64,000 nucleotides of DNA from Bog-793 sp963823945 (GCA_963823945.1 CAWGNK010000006.1:1-64000); one strand, 5' to 3'; positions 1 to 8,923 are shown, counted from the stretch's first letter. Translations and numbers: made by a program. The notes: a model not told the origin generated them from the letters alone.

Positions 1-672
1 TCCGGCGTCACCTATCGCGGGATCATGCGCGGCTTGTCCGGCGAACTGCCGGGCCTCGCCGCCGCCGCCCGCACCGTGGGATCGCCGCCGATCCGCAACC
101 GCGGCACCATCGGCGGCAACCTCGGCTCGGCGTCCCCCGCCGGGGACTGCCACCCGCCGCTCCTCGCCAGCGGCGCCGAGGTCGAGATCGCCTCGGTGCG
201 CGCGAGCAGGACCGTGCCGATCGCCGAGTACTTCGTCGGTCCGAAGCGCAGCGTCCTCGGCCCCGACGAGCTCATCGCCGCAGTGTGGGTTCCGGCGGCG
301 ACGGGTCCCCAGTCGTTTTCCAAGGTCGGATCGCGGAATGCCATGGTGATCGCGATCTGCTCCTTCGCGCTGGCGCTGCACCCCGCAGATGGGCGCGTCG
401 GCACTGGCATCGGCTCCGCCGGGCCGGTGCCGCTGCGGGCCCGCGCCGCCGAGGAGTTCCTCGCCGGGCACCTCGGGGAGACGAACGCCTGGGAATCGCG
501 TCCCCCGCTCGGCGACGCCGCCGTCGACGAGTTCGCCCGGCTCGTCGCCGATTCCGCCCGACCGATCGACGACGTGCGGGGCTCCGCGGAATACCGCAGG
601 CACGCCCTCAGAGTGGTCGCGCGGCGATCGCTCATCTGGTGCTGGGACGAGTTCCGGGGAGGCAGGCCGTGA
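1..672 (+). CDS. FAD-binding subunit of a xanthine dehydrogenase/CO dehydrogenase-type molybdenum hydroxylase (5' partial)
   Basis: The frame is open at the window edge, so the N-terminus is missing; about 223 residues are visible. The segment RNRGTIGGNLGSASPAGD near visible residues 35-52 is the FAD/pyrophosphate-binding loop of the CoxM/XdhB family, and the rest matches that family's C-terminal part (FSKVGSRNAMVIA, then an alpha/beta tail). In these enzymes this subunit passes electrons from the 2Fe-2S subunit through FAD to NAD or another acceptor. Its TGA overlaps the GTG start of the 2Fe-2S subunit gene (GTGA at 669-672), so the two are co-translated. A molybdopterin subunit is expected just upstream, outside the window. 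The substrate cannot be read from this subunit, but the surrounding locus points to purines. Confidence 0.9.
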   Translation, partial: SGVTYRGIMRGLSGELPGLAAAARTVGSPPIRNRGTIGGNLGSASPAGDCHPPLLASGAEVEIASVRASRTVPIAEYFVGPKRSVLGPDELIAAVWVPAATGPQSFSKVGSRNAMVIAICSFALALHPADGRVGTGIGSAGPVPLRARAAEEFLAGHLGETNAWESRPPLGDAAVDEFARLVADSARPIDDVRGSAEYRRHALRVVARRSLIWCWDEFRGGRP

Positions 673-1127
673 GAGTCTCGTTGGCCGTCAACGGGGTCGA
701 CCGTGTGGTCGACGGCGTCGAGGAGCACGGGAGCCTCCTCCACCTGTTGCGGGAGCACCTCGGTCTGTTCGGCACGAAGAATGCCTGCGAGCAGGGTGAG
801 TGCGGATCGTGCGCGGTCTACCTCGACGGCGTGCTGGTCTGCTCCTGCCTCGTCGCCGCCGGTCAGGCGGAAGGGGGCGTTGTCACGACGGTCGAGGGAT
901 TGTCCGCCGATGGCGTCCTCGACCCCGTCCAGCAGGCCTTTGTCGAGGCCGGCGCCGTCCAGTGCGGATTCTGCACCCCTGGCTTCGTCATGGCCACCCA
1001 TGACCTGCTTAGACACGTGCCGGATCCCGACGACGCCGAGATCCGCGAGGCGCTCTCGGGAAACCTGTGCCGGTGCACCGGGTACCAGAAGATCATCGAC
1101 GCGGTCCATCTCGCGGCGCGGAGCTGA
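669..1127 (+). CDS. 2Fe-2S subunit of a molybdenum hydroxylase (CoxS/XdhC type)
   Basis: This 152-residue protein has the standard length for a separate two-[2Fe-2S] subunit. All eight cysteine ligands are present: the plant-ferredoxin-type group CEQGECGSC followed by a fourth Cys in VCSC, and the helical-domain group QCGFCTPG and LCRCTGY. It carries electrons from the molybdenum centre to FAD. The GTG start at 669 overlaps the stop of the FAD subunit gene and gives the canonical N-terminus (MRVSLAVNG). Unlike the XdhD-like protein encoded at 17479, this subunit is fully cysteine-competent, so it may also serve other hydroxylases of the locus. That last point is inference. Confidence 0.93.
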   Translation: MRVSLAVNGVDRVVDGVEEHGSLLHLLREHLGLFGTKNACEQGECGSCAVYLDGVLVCSCLVAAGQAEGGVVTTVEGLSADGVLDPVQQAFVEAGAVQCGFCTPGFVMATHDLLRHVPDPDDAEIREALSGNLCRCTGYQKIIDAVHLAARS

Positions 1128-1551
1128 ACGCTCGGCCGGTTCGTGCCTCGTCGTAGCAGCCGGCTGCAACGTGACCGTCGTAGCCGGCTGGGAACGAGAC
1201 CTGCGATCATCGACGCAACTTCCCCCTCCGTCGCCGGATCCGCCTGACGCCTGGTGTGTCCCGGGGCGGTGGAACTCGCGCCGCGCCGAGACACGGACAC
1301 GCCGAATCCCGTGATTTTCCACCGCAACGAAGTGGGGCTAACCCCCCACCCGAGACACCGACTGGCCGGATTCCACCGCGCATCTCGAGTCCTTAAGGTG
1401 TCAGCGCGGGTCGGCGGCGGTCATCGCGGCCGCCGTCCCGGAGGAGGGCGAACGAGATGACCACCACACGTGGGCTGACGGAGAATGGCAACCAGACCGC
1501 GGCCGTCCGCGACCAGTGCCACCTCGTCGATGGTCGGACTCCAGGTGCCGC
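1128..1551. other. Intergenic region with short repeats upstream of the two-component genes
   Basis: No convincing gene is seen in these 424 bp. A short direct repeat (GTCGTAG...CCGGCTG) occurs twice at about 1151-1190. A small GTGGGG/CCCCAC hairpin lies at about 1332-1349. Either could be a weak terminator or regulatory site; no clear -35/-10 pair stands out. Confidence 0.35.
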
Positions 1552-2955
1552 ATGACGACAACTGACGAGAGCGATCAGGGCCTCCGCGTGCAGCTCCGCC
1601 TCGGTGGCAAGGAGAGGGTGATCGTCGTCCCCGAGGCCTGGCTCGCCAAAGGCCGCCGCCTCGCCCGCACGGTCGCGCACGAGCCGTTCCGCCCGCAGCC
1701 CTGGCGCGAGCTCGGCTTCTTTGCCGCCAGCGGTCTGCTCACCGCGGTGGCCGCCGCCTTCATCGTGGCAACGCTGGTCGCCGGCGCCGGCCTCTTCGTC
1801 ACGTTCGTCGGCGTCATCGTCATGGCCGCCTCCGTGCGCGGCGCGAGGGGGTTCGGCCGATACCACCGGGCGTTGGCCCGCAAGCTCGCCATCGCCCAGA
1901 TCGAGGAGCCGGAGCCGTTCACCGCGAAGCCCGGGTTCTTCGGATGGCTGCAGTCGGCACTGCGCGACCGGGCCGGTTGGCGGGCGATCGGCTACTCGAT
2001 GGCGAAGCTCCCGCTCATGGCCTTCGGGGTCTGGTTCGCCCTGAGCGTGTGGCTCGACGCCTTCTTCTGTCTCACCTACCCCATCTGGGGCGCCGGGAGT
2101 TCCCGGCCCACCGAGTTCGGGCTCTTCCGGAACGCCTTCGCTCCCGGCTTCCTGTCGGTGGGCGACTCCGGCATCTTCCACGGACTGTTCATCTTCATCA
2201 CCGGCGTCGTGCTCTTCTTCGTGGCCCCGTGGACGATGCGACTGGTCGTCTACGTCGACCGCTCGCTGATGCGGTGGCTTCTGGCGCCGGACCCGGTCAC
2301 CGTCCGGCTCCGCTCACTCGAGCAGAGCCGGGCGCAGACGGTCGACTCGTCGGCGGCGACACTGCGCCGGATCGAACGCGACCTCCACGACGGCACCCAG
2401 GCGCAGCTGGTTGCGGTGGCGATGCGTCTCGGTCAGGTGAAGGAGAAGCTGGCCGTCGGCCGCGAACCCGATCTCGACGAGGTGCGCCGGCTGGTCGACG
2501 ACGCCCACAAGGGGGCCAAGGAGGCGATCACGGAGCTGCGCGACCTCGCCCGCGGGATACACCCCCCGGTCCTCGACACGGGCCTCGAGGGCGCGCTGAC
2601 CACGCTCGCCGCCCGCGCCGCGCTGCCGACCGAGCTGGACGTCGACGTCCGCAACCGGCCGACACCGGCCATCGAGACGATCGCGTACTTCTGCGTGGCG
2701 GAGCTGCTCGCGAACGTCGCCCAGCACGCGCAGGCCTCCCGGGCGTCGGTCCGGTGCGTGCAGCACGGGCAGTGGTTGCGCCTCGTGGTGCGCGACGACG
2801 GACGCGGTGGCGCGGTCGTGTCCACCGTCGGGTCGGCGTCGAGCGGGCTGAACGGGCTCACCGAGCGCGTGCGCGCGGTCGACGGTCAGCTCAGCATCGA
2901 CAGCCCGGCCGGCGGCCCCACCGTCGTGACGGTCGACCTACCGATCCACGCCTAG
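1552..2955 (+). CDS. Sensor histidine kinase, HisKA_3 (NarL/LiaS/DesK) type
   Basis: The ATG at 1552 gives 467 residues; an in-frame GTG at 1516 would add 12 unlikely ones. After a short cytoplasmic N-terminus there are about four membrane segments (two between residues 50 and 95, one near 155-185, one near 215-240), which looks like the actinobacterial putative-sensor domain. The dimerisation/phosphoacceptor helix carries IERDLHDGTQAQL, with the phosphorylated His in the HDG motif. The HATPase domain follows, with an N-box in AELLANVAQHA and a G-box in DDGRGG. The stop is 2 bp before the response regulator start, so the two form one operon. It lies between hydroxylase genes and a convergent purine operon, but no sequence feature ties it to purine sensing; its ligand is unknown. 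Confidence 0.92.
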   Translation: MTTTDESDQGLRVQLRLGGKERVIVVPEAWLAKGRRLARTVAHEPFRPQPWRELGFFAASGLLTAVAAAFIVATLVAGAGLFVTFVGVIVMAASVRGARGFGRYHRALARKLAIAQIEEPEPFTAKPGFFGWLQSALRDRAGWRAIGYSMAKLPLMAFGVWFALSVWLDAFFCLTYPIWGAGSSRPTEFGLFRNAFAPGFLSVGDSGIFHGLFIFITGVVLFFVAPWTMRLVVYVDRSLMRWLLAPDPVTVRLRSLEQSRAQTVDSSAATLRRIERDLHDGTQAQLVAVAMRLGQVKEKLAVGREPDLDEVRRLVDDAHKGAKEAITELRDLARGIHPPVLDTGLEGALTTLAARAALPTELDVDVRNRPTPAIETIAYFCVAELLANVAQHAQASRASVRCVQHGQWLRLVVRDDGRGGAVVSTVGSASSGLNGLTERVRAVDGQLSIDSPAGGPTVVTVDLPIHA

Positions 2956-2957
2956 CG

Positions 2958-3614
2958 ATGACCGACTCCATCCGGGTGGCGATCGCAGAGGACTCCGCGG
3001 TCCTGCGCGACGGGCTCGTCGAGCTGCTGGCCGACCGGGGCTTCGAGATCACCGAGGCGGTGGGCGACGGCGAAGCGCTCCGCCGGTCGGTCGAGCGCGC
3101 GCTGCCGGACGTGGTCGTCGTCGACATCCGCATGCCGCCCACCTTCACCGACGAGGGCCTGCGCGCCGCGCTCGAGCTCCGACACGAGCACCCGAAGCTC
3201 GGCATCCTCCTTTTCTCCCAGTACATCGAGACCCGGTACGCCGCAGAGCTCCTCGGTGAGGACGCGGCCGGCATCGGGTACCTCCTGAAGGACCGGGTGG
3301 CCGACGTAGCCGACTTCGTCGAGGCGCTGGTGCGGGTGGCCTCGGGCGGGACCGCCCTCGACCCCGAAGTGGTCACGCAGCTGGTCGGCCATTCGCGGCG
3401 CGCCGACCCCCTCGCGAGCCTCAGCGCTCGCGAGCGCGAGGTGCTCTCTTTGATGGCCGAGGGGCGCTCGAACGCCGCCATCGCGACCGCCCTCGTTGTC
3501 TCGGAGGGCGCGGTCGAGAAGCACGTCGCCAACATCTTTTCCAAGCTCGGCCTGCCCGTTTCACAGTCAGACCACCGGCGCGTGCTCGCCGTGCTCCGAT
3601 TCCTCGATTCCTAA
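2958..3614 (+). CDS. Response regulator, NarL/LuxR family
   Basis: This 218-residue protein is the partner of the kinase encoded 2 bp upstream. The receiver domain occupies residues 1-120, with the acidic pair in IAEDS, the phosphoacceptor Asp in VVVVDIRMPP and the conserved Lys in YLLKDRV. A C-terminal LuxR helix-turn-helix (LSAREREVLSLMAEGRSNAA to VEKHVANIFSKL) binds DNA. This is the usual architecture for dimeric activators that work with HisKA_3 kinases. The gene converges on the leftward operon ending at 3648, with 33 bp between the two stops. Its targets are not shown by the sequence. Confidence 0.93.
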   Translation: MTDSIRVAIAEDSAVLRDGLVELLADRGFEITEAVGDGEALRRSVERALPDVVVVDIRMPPTFTDEGLRAALELRHEHPKLGILLFSQYIETRYAAELLGEDAAGIGYLLKDRVADVADFVEALVRVASGGTALDPEVVTQLVGHSRRADPLASLSAREREVLSLMAEGRSNAAIATALVVSEGAVEKHVANIFSKLGLPVSQSDHRRVLAVLRFLDS

Positions 3615-3647
3615 CGGGGATCGACCACCTCGCCCGGATGTGCGGGC

Positions 3648-4598
3648 TCAGTCGATCGAGAAATGCGTCCCCGTCCGGCCGGCGACCGCCTCCGCGAGGT
3701 TCGGCGGATCCGTGATGATGGCGTGGGTCCCGCCGTTCTCGAGGTATTCGATGACCGCCCCGATCTTCGGCGCCATGCTCCCCGCGGCGAAGTGCACGCC
3801 CTCGGCGAGATACCGCCGCGCCTCGGCGAGACTGAGATGGTCGACCCAACGCTGGGCCGGCGTGCCGAAGTTGAGCGCCACCTTCTCGACCGACGTGGAG
3901 ATGAGGAACAGCTCGGCCCCGAGGTTGCGCGCCAGCAGCGAGCAGCCCAGGTCCTTGTCGATCACGGCCTCGACGCCCTGGAGGTCGCCGTCGGCCCGGG
4001 CGACGACGGGGATCCCCCCGCCGCCGACCCCGATCACGATGACCCCGGCCGCGAGCAGCGACCTGATCGCGTCGAGCTCGACGATGCGCCGCGGGCGCGG
4101 TGAGGCGACGACGCGCCGCCAACCCCGGTTGGCGTCCTCGACGACGTCCCAACCGTCCTGTTGCCGGCGCCGGCGCGCCTCGCCCTCGTCCATGAACGAC
4201 CCGATCGGCTTGGTCGGGTTCGTGAAGGCGGGATCGTCCGCCGCCACCTCCATCTGGGTGACGATCGCCGCCACGGGCCTGTCCATGCCCCGGCGCCGCA
4301 GCACGTTCTGCAGGTTCTGCGCCAGGGCGTAGCCGATCGCGCCCTGGGAGTCGGCGCCGCAGGCGTCGAGCGGCACCTCGTGGAGCTCGTGGGCGGCGAG
4401 CTCCGAACGGCGCAGGATGAAGCCCACCTGCGGACCGTTGCCGTGGCCGATCACGACGTCCCAGCCGTCGGCGATCATGGCCGCCACGTGCTGGGACGTT
4501 TCGTGGGCCGCGATGTACTGGTCGCGCACCTCCTGGTGCATCCGGTCCTTGATCAGCGAGTTGCCGCCGATCGCCACGACGGCGAGCCGGTCGCCCAT
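3648..4598 (-). CDS. arcC: Carbamate kinase
   Basis: This 316-residue protein of the amino-acid kinase fold has normal length for carbamate kinase. It shows AIGGNSL near the N-terminus, IGHGNGPQVG, the substrate segment DACGADSQGAIGYALAQ, VGGGGIPVV, AVIDKDL and the late FAAGSMAPKI segment. The enzyme transfers the phosphate of carbamoyl phosphate to ADP, giving ATP, ammonia and CO2. It is the last gene of a leftward operon, 8 bp after a carbamoyltransferase. This order suggests that carbamoylated intermediates are phosphorolysed by the transferase and the carbamoyl phosphate used for ATP, as proposed for yqeA beside ygeW in E. coli. It is not next to arcA or arcD, so a classical arginine deiminase role is less likely. 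Confidence 0.95.
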   Translation of the reverse strand: MGDRLAVVAIGGNSLIKDRMHQEVRDQYIAAHETSQHVAAMIADGWDVVIGHGNGPQVGFILRRSELAAHELHEVPLDACGADSQGAIGYALAQNLQNVLRRRGMDRPVAAIVTQMEVAADDPAFTNPTKPIGSFMDEGEARRRRQQDGWDVVEDANRGWRRVVASPRPRRIVELDAIRSLLAAGVIVIGVGGGGIPVVARADGDLQGVEAVIDKDLGCSLLARNLGAELFLISTSVEKVALNFGTPAQRWVDHLSLAEARRYLAEGVHFAAGSMAPKIGAVIEYLENGGTHAIITDPPNLAEAVAGRTGTHFSID

Positions 4599-4606
4599 CG
4601 GGTCCT

Positions 4607-5584
4607 CTAGCCCATCGTCAGCGCCATGACGGCCTTCTGGCCGTGCAGGCGGTTCTCGGCCTGGTCGTAGACGACGGAGTGCGGCCCGTCGATCACCTCG
4701 TCGGTGACCTCGACGTTGCGGTCCGCCGGCAGCGGGTGCATGTAGATCGCCTCCTCTGCCGCCAGTCCCACCCGGCGGGCGTCCGTGATCCAGTCCGAGT
4801 ACTTGGCGATGAGCTTGGCCCCCTCGGCCTCGTCCGTCGTCGTGCGCAGCGCCCCCCAGCTCTTGGCGTAGATGACGTCCGTGCCACGCATGCCGGCGTC
4901 GAAGTCGTGCGAGACCTCGAAGGAGGCGTGCGCCCGGCGGGCCTCGGACTGCGCCTGCTCGACGATCTCGGGCTGCAGGCTGAACTCAGGCGGGTGGACG
5001 AGCCGCACGTTGATGCCGAAACGCGGGAGCAGAAGCGCCAGGCTCTGGGGCACGCTGATCGGCTTCTGGTAGCTCGCGGCACAGGCCCAGCTGATCGTCG
5101 CCGTGCGGCCGCGCGGGTCGCCGAAGCGCTCGATGATCGTCATCAGGTCCGCCAGCGCCTGGTGGGGGTGGAAGACGTCGCACTGCATGTTGAGCACGGG
5201 CACCCGGCTCGCCGCGGCGACGTCGCGCAGGTATTTGTCGCCCACCAGCCAGTCGACGTTGCGGATGGCGATGCCGTCGTTGTAGCGCCCGAGGATCTCG
5301 CCGATCTCCTTGGCGGTGTCGCCGTGGGCGATCTGGGTGGTCCTGCTCTCGATGAACTGGGCGTGCCCGCCGAGCTGGGCCATGCCGGCCTCGAACGAGG
5401 CCCGGGTCCTCGTGCTCGAGAAGAAGAACAGCATCGCCAGCACCTTGTCCCGCAGCAGCGGATGGGGCCGCCCGAGGGCGCGGTCGCGCTTGAGCTCGAA
5501 CGCCACGTCGAGCACGGTGTCGATCTCGTCCTTGGTCCACTCGGAGAAGTCGATGACGTCCCGACCCCGGAGATTCGTCTGCAT
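4607..5584 (-). CDS. Carbamoyltransferase of the ornithine/N-acetylornithine/YgeW group
   Basis: This 325-residue protein belongs to the aspartate/ornithine carbamoyltransferase superfamily. The carbamoyl-phosphate loop reads SSTRTRASFEAG. A His-containing segment MQCDVFHPHQALADL and a TISWACAASYQKPISVP segment resemble E. coli YgeW, while SHDFDAGMRGTDVIYAKSWGAL and the C-terminal ENRLHGQKAVMAL resemble N-acetylornithine carbamoyltransferase. The OTC signature HCLP is HPLP here. The acceptor amino group is therefore uncertain and should not be assumed to be ornithine. Twelve bp separate it from the upstream carbamoyltransferase gene and 8 bp from carbamate kinase. A phosphorolytic role feeding carbamate kinase is inferred from this order. 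Confidence 0.88.
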   Translation of the reverse strand: MQTNLRGRDVIDFSEWTKDEIDTVLDVAFELKRDRALGRPHPLLRDKVLAMLFFFSSTRTRASFEAGMAQLGGHAQFIESRTTQIAHGDTAKEIGEILGRYNDGIAIRNVDWLVGDKYLRDVAAASRVPVLNMQCDVFHPHQALADLMTIIERFGDPRGRTATISWACAASYQKPISVPQSLALLLPRFGINVRLVHPPEFSLQPEIVEQAQSEARRAHASFEVSHDFDAGMRGTDVIYAKSWGALRTTTDEAEGAKLIAKYSDWITDARRVGLAAEEAIYMHPLPADRNVEVTDEVIDGPHSVVYDQAENRLHGQKAVMALTMG

Positions 5585-5596
5585 GGTCCCCCTCCC

Positions 5597-6547
5597 CTAG
5601 CTCACGGCCCCGAGGACCAGCGAGAGCAGCGCCATGCGCATCACGACGCCGTTGAAGGCCTCGAACCAGTAGCGCGCGTGGCGGGTGCTGTCGACGTCGG
5701 CGGGCAGCTCGTCCATCCTCGGCAGCGAGTGCAGGATGATGGCGTCGGTCTTCGCGACGGTCGCCATCAGCTCCTTGGTCACGCGGTAGGCGGGGGGCGT
5801 GAGCCCGTGCTCCTCGACCTCTTCGCGGGACTTGGTGTAGTCGGCCTGCACGACCGGCTCCATGTAGACGACGTCGGCCTGGCCGAGGCACGCCTCGACG
5901 CTCTCGAACTCGGCGTAGCGCAGGCCACGGGTCGCGAGCTCAGCCGCGAACTCGGGCAGAAGCGACATCTCCGGCGGGTAGACGAGCGACGCCGTCATGT
6001 CGAACTGCGTCATCGCGTAGAGGATCGAGTGCATCGTGCGCATCCGCATGTCGCCGACGCAGAGCACGTTCAGCCCGTCGAGCGTGCCCTTGTCCTTCCA
6101 GATCGTGTAGAGGTCGGTGAGCACCTGGGTCGGGTGCTCGCCCCAGCCGTCGCCGCAGTTGATCACCGGCACCGAGGCCCACCGGGCTGCCTCGGCTGGC
6201 GCGCCCTGCTCGAAATGGCGCATCGCGATCACGTCGCCGTAGTACTCGAGCATGTGGACGGTGTCCTTGATGCTCTCCTGGTAGAAGTCGCCGGCCCGGG
6301 TCATCTTGGCGTCGGAGAAGCCGAGCACGTGCCCGCCCAGCCGGTGCATCGCCGCCTCGGTGGCGAGACGGGTCCGGGTGCTCGGCTGGTAGAAGGCGGT
6401 GAGCAGCGTCTTGGAGGCGAGCAGGTCCCCGTTCTCGCGCCGCTCGGCGTACGGCCGCAGCTCGTCGGCGACCCGGAAGACCTCGAAGAACTCGTCCCGC
6501 TCGAAGTCCTTGAGCGAGAGGATGTCCCGTCCGGCAAAGCTCCTCAT
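5597..6547 (-). CDS. Aspartate carbamoyltransferase-like protein
   Basis: This 316-residue member of the same superfamily is closer to PyrB. It has the carbamoyl-phosphate loop FYQPSTRTRLATE, the segment CGDGWGEHPTQVLTDLYTI and a C-terminal VDSTRHARYWFEAFNGVVMR segment. The PyrB HPLPR motif is HSLPR here. No pyrimidine biosynthesis genes are near; it lies in an operon with another carbamoyltransferase, carbamate kinase, an SsnA-type hydrolase and PLP enzymes. A catabolic use, phosphorolysis of a carbamoylated intermediate, is therefore more likely than de novo pyrimidine synthesis. That is inference from context; a biosynthetic role cannot be excluded from this window alone. Confidence 0.87.
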   Translation of the reverse strand: MRSFAGRDILSLKDFERDEFFEVFRVADELRPYAERRENGDLLASKTLLTAFYQPSTRTRLATEAAMHRLGGHVLGFSDAKMTRAGDFYQESIKDTVHMLEYYGDVIAMRHFEQGAPAEAARWASVPVINCGDGWGEHPTQVLTDLYTIWKDKGTLDGLNVLCVGDMRMRTMHSILYAMTQFDMTASLVYPPEMSLLPEFAAELATRGLRYAEFESVEACLGQADVVYMEPVVQADYTKSREEVEEHGLTPPAYRVTKELMATVAKTDAIILHSLPRMDELPADVDSTRHARYWFEAFNGVVMRMALLSLVLGAVS

Positions 6548-6578
6548 CTTGTACCGCCCTTCCTCAATTGATAACTCG

Positions 6579-7568
6579 TCACGAGCCGAAAGTGTCGATC
6601 ATCAGCCGCACGTCGCTGCCGAGCGGGTACAGGATCGGGCAGGTCGCGCCGTTGGCGATGTACTCGTCGACCTTGGCGCGGCACTCCTCGGGGGTTCCCG
6701 AGGCGGTGATCATCTGGACCGCCTCGTCGGGCACGAGCTTCATCGCCCGGTGGATCTCGTCGGGCCCGGCCGGCCAGGTGAGGACCTGGCCGATCCTCTC
6801 GATGAGCTCGGGGTCCACCCCGCTCGCTTTCATGATGTGGGGTTGCTGGCCGAGGTACTGGGTGAGGAGCTCCCGGGAGCGGTCGAGGGCGAGCCCGCGG
6901 TCCCGGTCGAGCGAGCACACGACGAGCTGGGGCCGGTCGACGTCGTCGAGCGACCGCCCGGCGCGGGCCGCGCCGACCCCGAGGTGCTCCAGCGCCTGTT
7001 TGTTGTACTCGGGGCTCACCATGTAGTTGAGCACGACCCCGTCGGCGATCTCGCCGGCGAGCTCCATCATCTGCATGCCGGTCGCGCCGACGTAGATCGG
7101 CACGTGCTTGGGCGAGCGGTCGCCGTGGACGATGTCGATCTCCACATCGTCTAAGTGCACGAAGGTGCCGTGATAGGTCACGCGCTCCATGGCGAGCAGC
7201 CGCCGGGTCGCCTCGACGACCTCGCGCATCGCCAGCAGCGGCCGGGTGCGGTTGACGCCGACCTTGGTGGCGAGCGGCTCCCACCACGCGCCGAGCCCGA
7301 GGATCACCCGCCCCGGGGCGAGCTCGTCGAGCGTCGAGAACGTCGCGGCCAGCAGGCCGACGTTGCGCGTCCAGATCGGGATGACCCCGGAGGCGACCTT
7401 GATCCGGCTGGTCACGGCGGCGTAGGCGGCCATCGGCACGGTCGCCTCGCGCACGAGCCGGCTCTCGGCCTGCCAGACGGCTTCGAACCCCCGCTCCTCG
7501 GCGTGGCGCGAGTACTCCATCCCGTCCCGGATCGGGTGCATGTCCTGCAGGTACAGAGCGACCCTCAT
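6579..7568 (-). CDS. Luciferase-like (LLM class) flavin-dependent oxidoreductase, probably F420-linked
   Basis: The start at 7568 gives 329 residues beginning MRVALYLQDM. The TIM-barrel LLM family is recognised from the N-terminal AEERGFEAVWQAES, VASGVIPIWTRN, PGRVILGLGAWW and VPIYVGATGMQMMELAGEIADGVVLNYM segments, which are typical of the F420-dependent methylene-tetrahydromethanopterin reductase-like group of actinobacteria. Its ATG overlaps the TGA of the SsnA-type gene (position 7568), so it is firmly within the operon. It probably performs a hydride transfer on a pathway intermediate, but its substrate cannot be told from sequence, and F420 versus FMN use is an assumption from the family. 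Confidence 0.87.
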   Translation of the reverse strand: MRVALYLQDMHPIRDGMEYSRHAEERGFEAVWQAESRLVREATVPMAAYAAVTSRIKVASGVIPIWTRNVGLLAATFSTLDELAPGRVILGLGAWWEPLATKVGVNRTRPLLAMREVVEATRRLLAMERVTYHGTFVHLDDVEIDIVHGDRSPKHVPIYVGATGMQMMELAGEIADGVVLNYMVSPEYNKQALEHLGVGAARAGRSLDDVDRPQLVVCSLDRDRGLALDRSRELLTQYLGQQPHIMKASGVDPELIERIGQVLTWPAGPDEIHRAMKLVPDEAVQMITASGTPEECRAKVDEYIANGATCPILYPLGSDVRLMIDTFGS

Positions 7569-8923
7569 CAGTTCTCCTCTGGTGGATCGTACGTGTGCAC
7601 CGGCGTCGCCTCGAGGCGGCTCCACAGGCGCCCGGTGACGTGGACCTCGTCGGCGGCGATGGCGGCCTCGTCGACACGGGTCGACCGGCCGTCCTCGACG
7701 ACGAGCTGGCCGGCGACGAAGACGTCGCGCACCCGTCCCGGCGCCAGCCCGAAGACCCAGTGCCCGGCGAGGTTCCCGGCACCAATCGGCGTCGGCGGGT
7801 CGTAGGAAAGAACGCACAGATCGGCCGGGGCGCCGGGCCGCAACGTGCCGAGCAGCGGCTCGCCGAAGCACTTCCCGGCGAGGCGCGCCCCCTCGGCCAG
7901 CCGGACGAGCGGCCAGTCCGGTGGCGTGGCGAGGTCCGCCTCCCGGGCGCGGAAGAACCCGGCCTGGGACTCGGCCACCATGTCGCCGCCGATGCCGTCG
8001 GTCCCCAGCGCGACCTTGCCCGGACGCCGGTTGAACGGCGAGTGGCCGACACCGTTGTTCATGTTCGAGCGCGGATTGCACGCCACGGTGGCGCCCGTCT
8101 CCTCGATGAGGCGCGCCTCGTCGTCGTCGACGTGCACGCAGTGCGCGAGCAGCGCGTGCTCGTTCAGCACTCCCGAGTCGCGCAGCCGCCACGCCACCCG
8201 ACGGCCGGCGCGCCGCAGGCTGTCACGCTCGTCGACCCCGTCCTCGGCGACGTGGATGTGCACGCCCACCCCGGCGCCCGAGGCCACCTCGGCACAGCCC
8301 GCGAGGGTCTCGTCGGACAACGTGAAAGAGGCGTGCGCCCCCACCATGCCCCGCGCCAGTTCGCCAGGATCTCGCAGGAAGCGCCGGTTCTCCTCGATTC
8401 CGGCCGCCGCCCGTTCCGGGCCGTCGCGGTCGGTGACCTCGTAGCAGAGCACTCCGCGGACGCCCAACTCCCCCAGGGCGCCGGCGATCACGTCGAGCGA
8501 GCCGTCGATGAAGTTGGGCGAGGCGTGGTGGTCGATGACCGTCGTCGTACCGGCGAGCAGGGCGTCGAGCCCGCCGCGTGTCGCGGAGGCGCGCACCGAC
8601 TCCTCGTCGAGGGCGCGGTCGAGCCGCCACCAGATCCGCTGGAGGATCTCCGTGAAGTCCGTCGGCGGCTCGAGCGCATAGGGCATCCCCCGGGAAAGCG
8701 CCGAGTACAGGTGGTGGTGGCTACAGACGTTGCCCGGCACGATCAGCGTGCCCGAGCAGTCCCGGGTCGCGGCGCCGGGGGGGGCAGGCCCAAGCGACTG
8801 CACGCGCCCGTCGGCGATGACCAGGTCGGCCCGGACGACCTCGGGCGGCGACAGGGCCACGACGACCGTCGCGTCCCGCAGCGCGACCGGCGGGGCGGCA
8901 CCGGCGCGATCCGGCCGGGTCAT
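7568..8923 (-). CDS. ssnA: SsnA-type amidohydrolase (ATZ/TRZ superfamily)
   Basis: This 451-residue metal-dependent amidohydrolase shows the HxH metal motif in GNVCSHHHLYSALSRGMP, further ligands in VHIHVAED and LAHCVHVDDDE, and the catalytic Asp in LGTDGIGGDM. The NPRSNMNNGVG segment and overall layout match the SsnA proteins encoded in xdh/ygeW clusters. Family members deaminate or open purine-derived rings; in purinolytic clusters SsnA is placed after the hydroxylation step. The start overlaps the stop of the upstream PLP gene by 4 bp, and the stop overlaps the start of the LLM oxidoreductase gene, so translation is coupled on both sides. The exact substrate is not established here. Confidence 0.88.
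   Translation of the reverse strand: MTRPDRAGAAPPVALRDATVVVALSPPEVVRADLVIADGRVQSLGPAPPGAATRDCSGTLIVPGNVCSHHHLYSALSRGMPYALEPPTDFTEILQRIWWRLDRALDEESVRASATRGGLDALLAGTTTVIDHHASPNFIDGSLDVIAGALGELGVRGVLCYEVTDRDGPERAAAGIEENRRFLRDPGELARGMVGAHASFTLSDETLAGCAEVASGAGVGVHIHVAEDGVDERDSLRRAGRRVAWRLRDSGVLNEHALLAHCVHVDDDEARLIEETGATVACNPRSNMNNGVGHSPFNRRPGKVALGTDGIGGDMVAESQAGFFRAREADLATPPDWPLVRLAEGARLAGKCFGEPLLGTLRPGAPADLCVLSYDPPTPIGAGNLAGHWVFGLAPGRVRDVFVAGQLVVEDGRSTRVDEAAIAADEVHVTGRLWSRLEATPVHTYDPPEEN

Noticed and set aside
4643..6571. Long plus-strand open frame opposite the carbamoyltransferase genes
   Set aside because: It is a high-GC antisense shadow: rich in Val, Asp, Arg, Gly and His without any domain, while both minus-strand frames carry clear carbamoyltransferase motifs.
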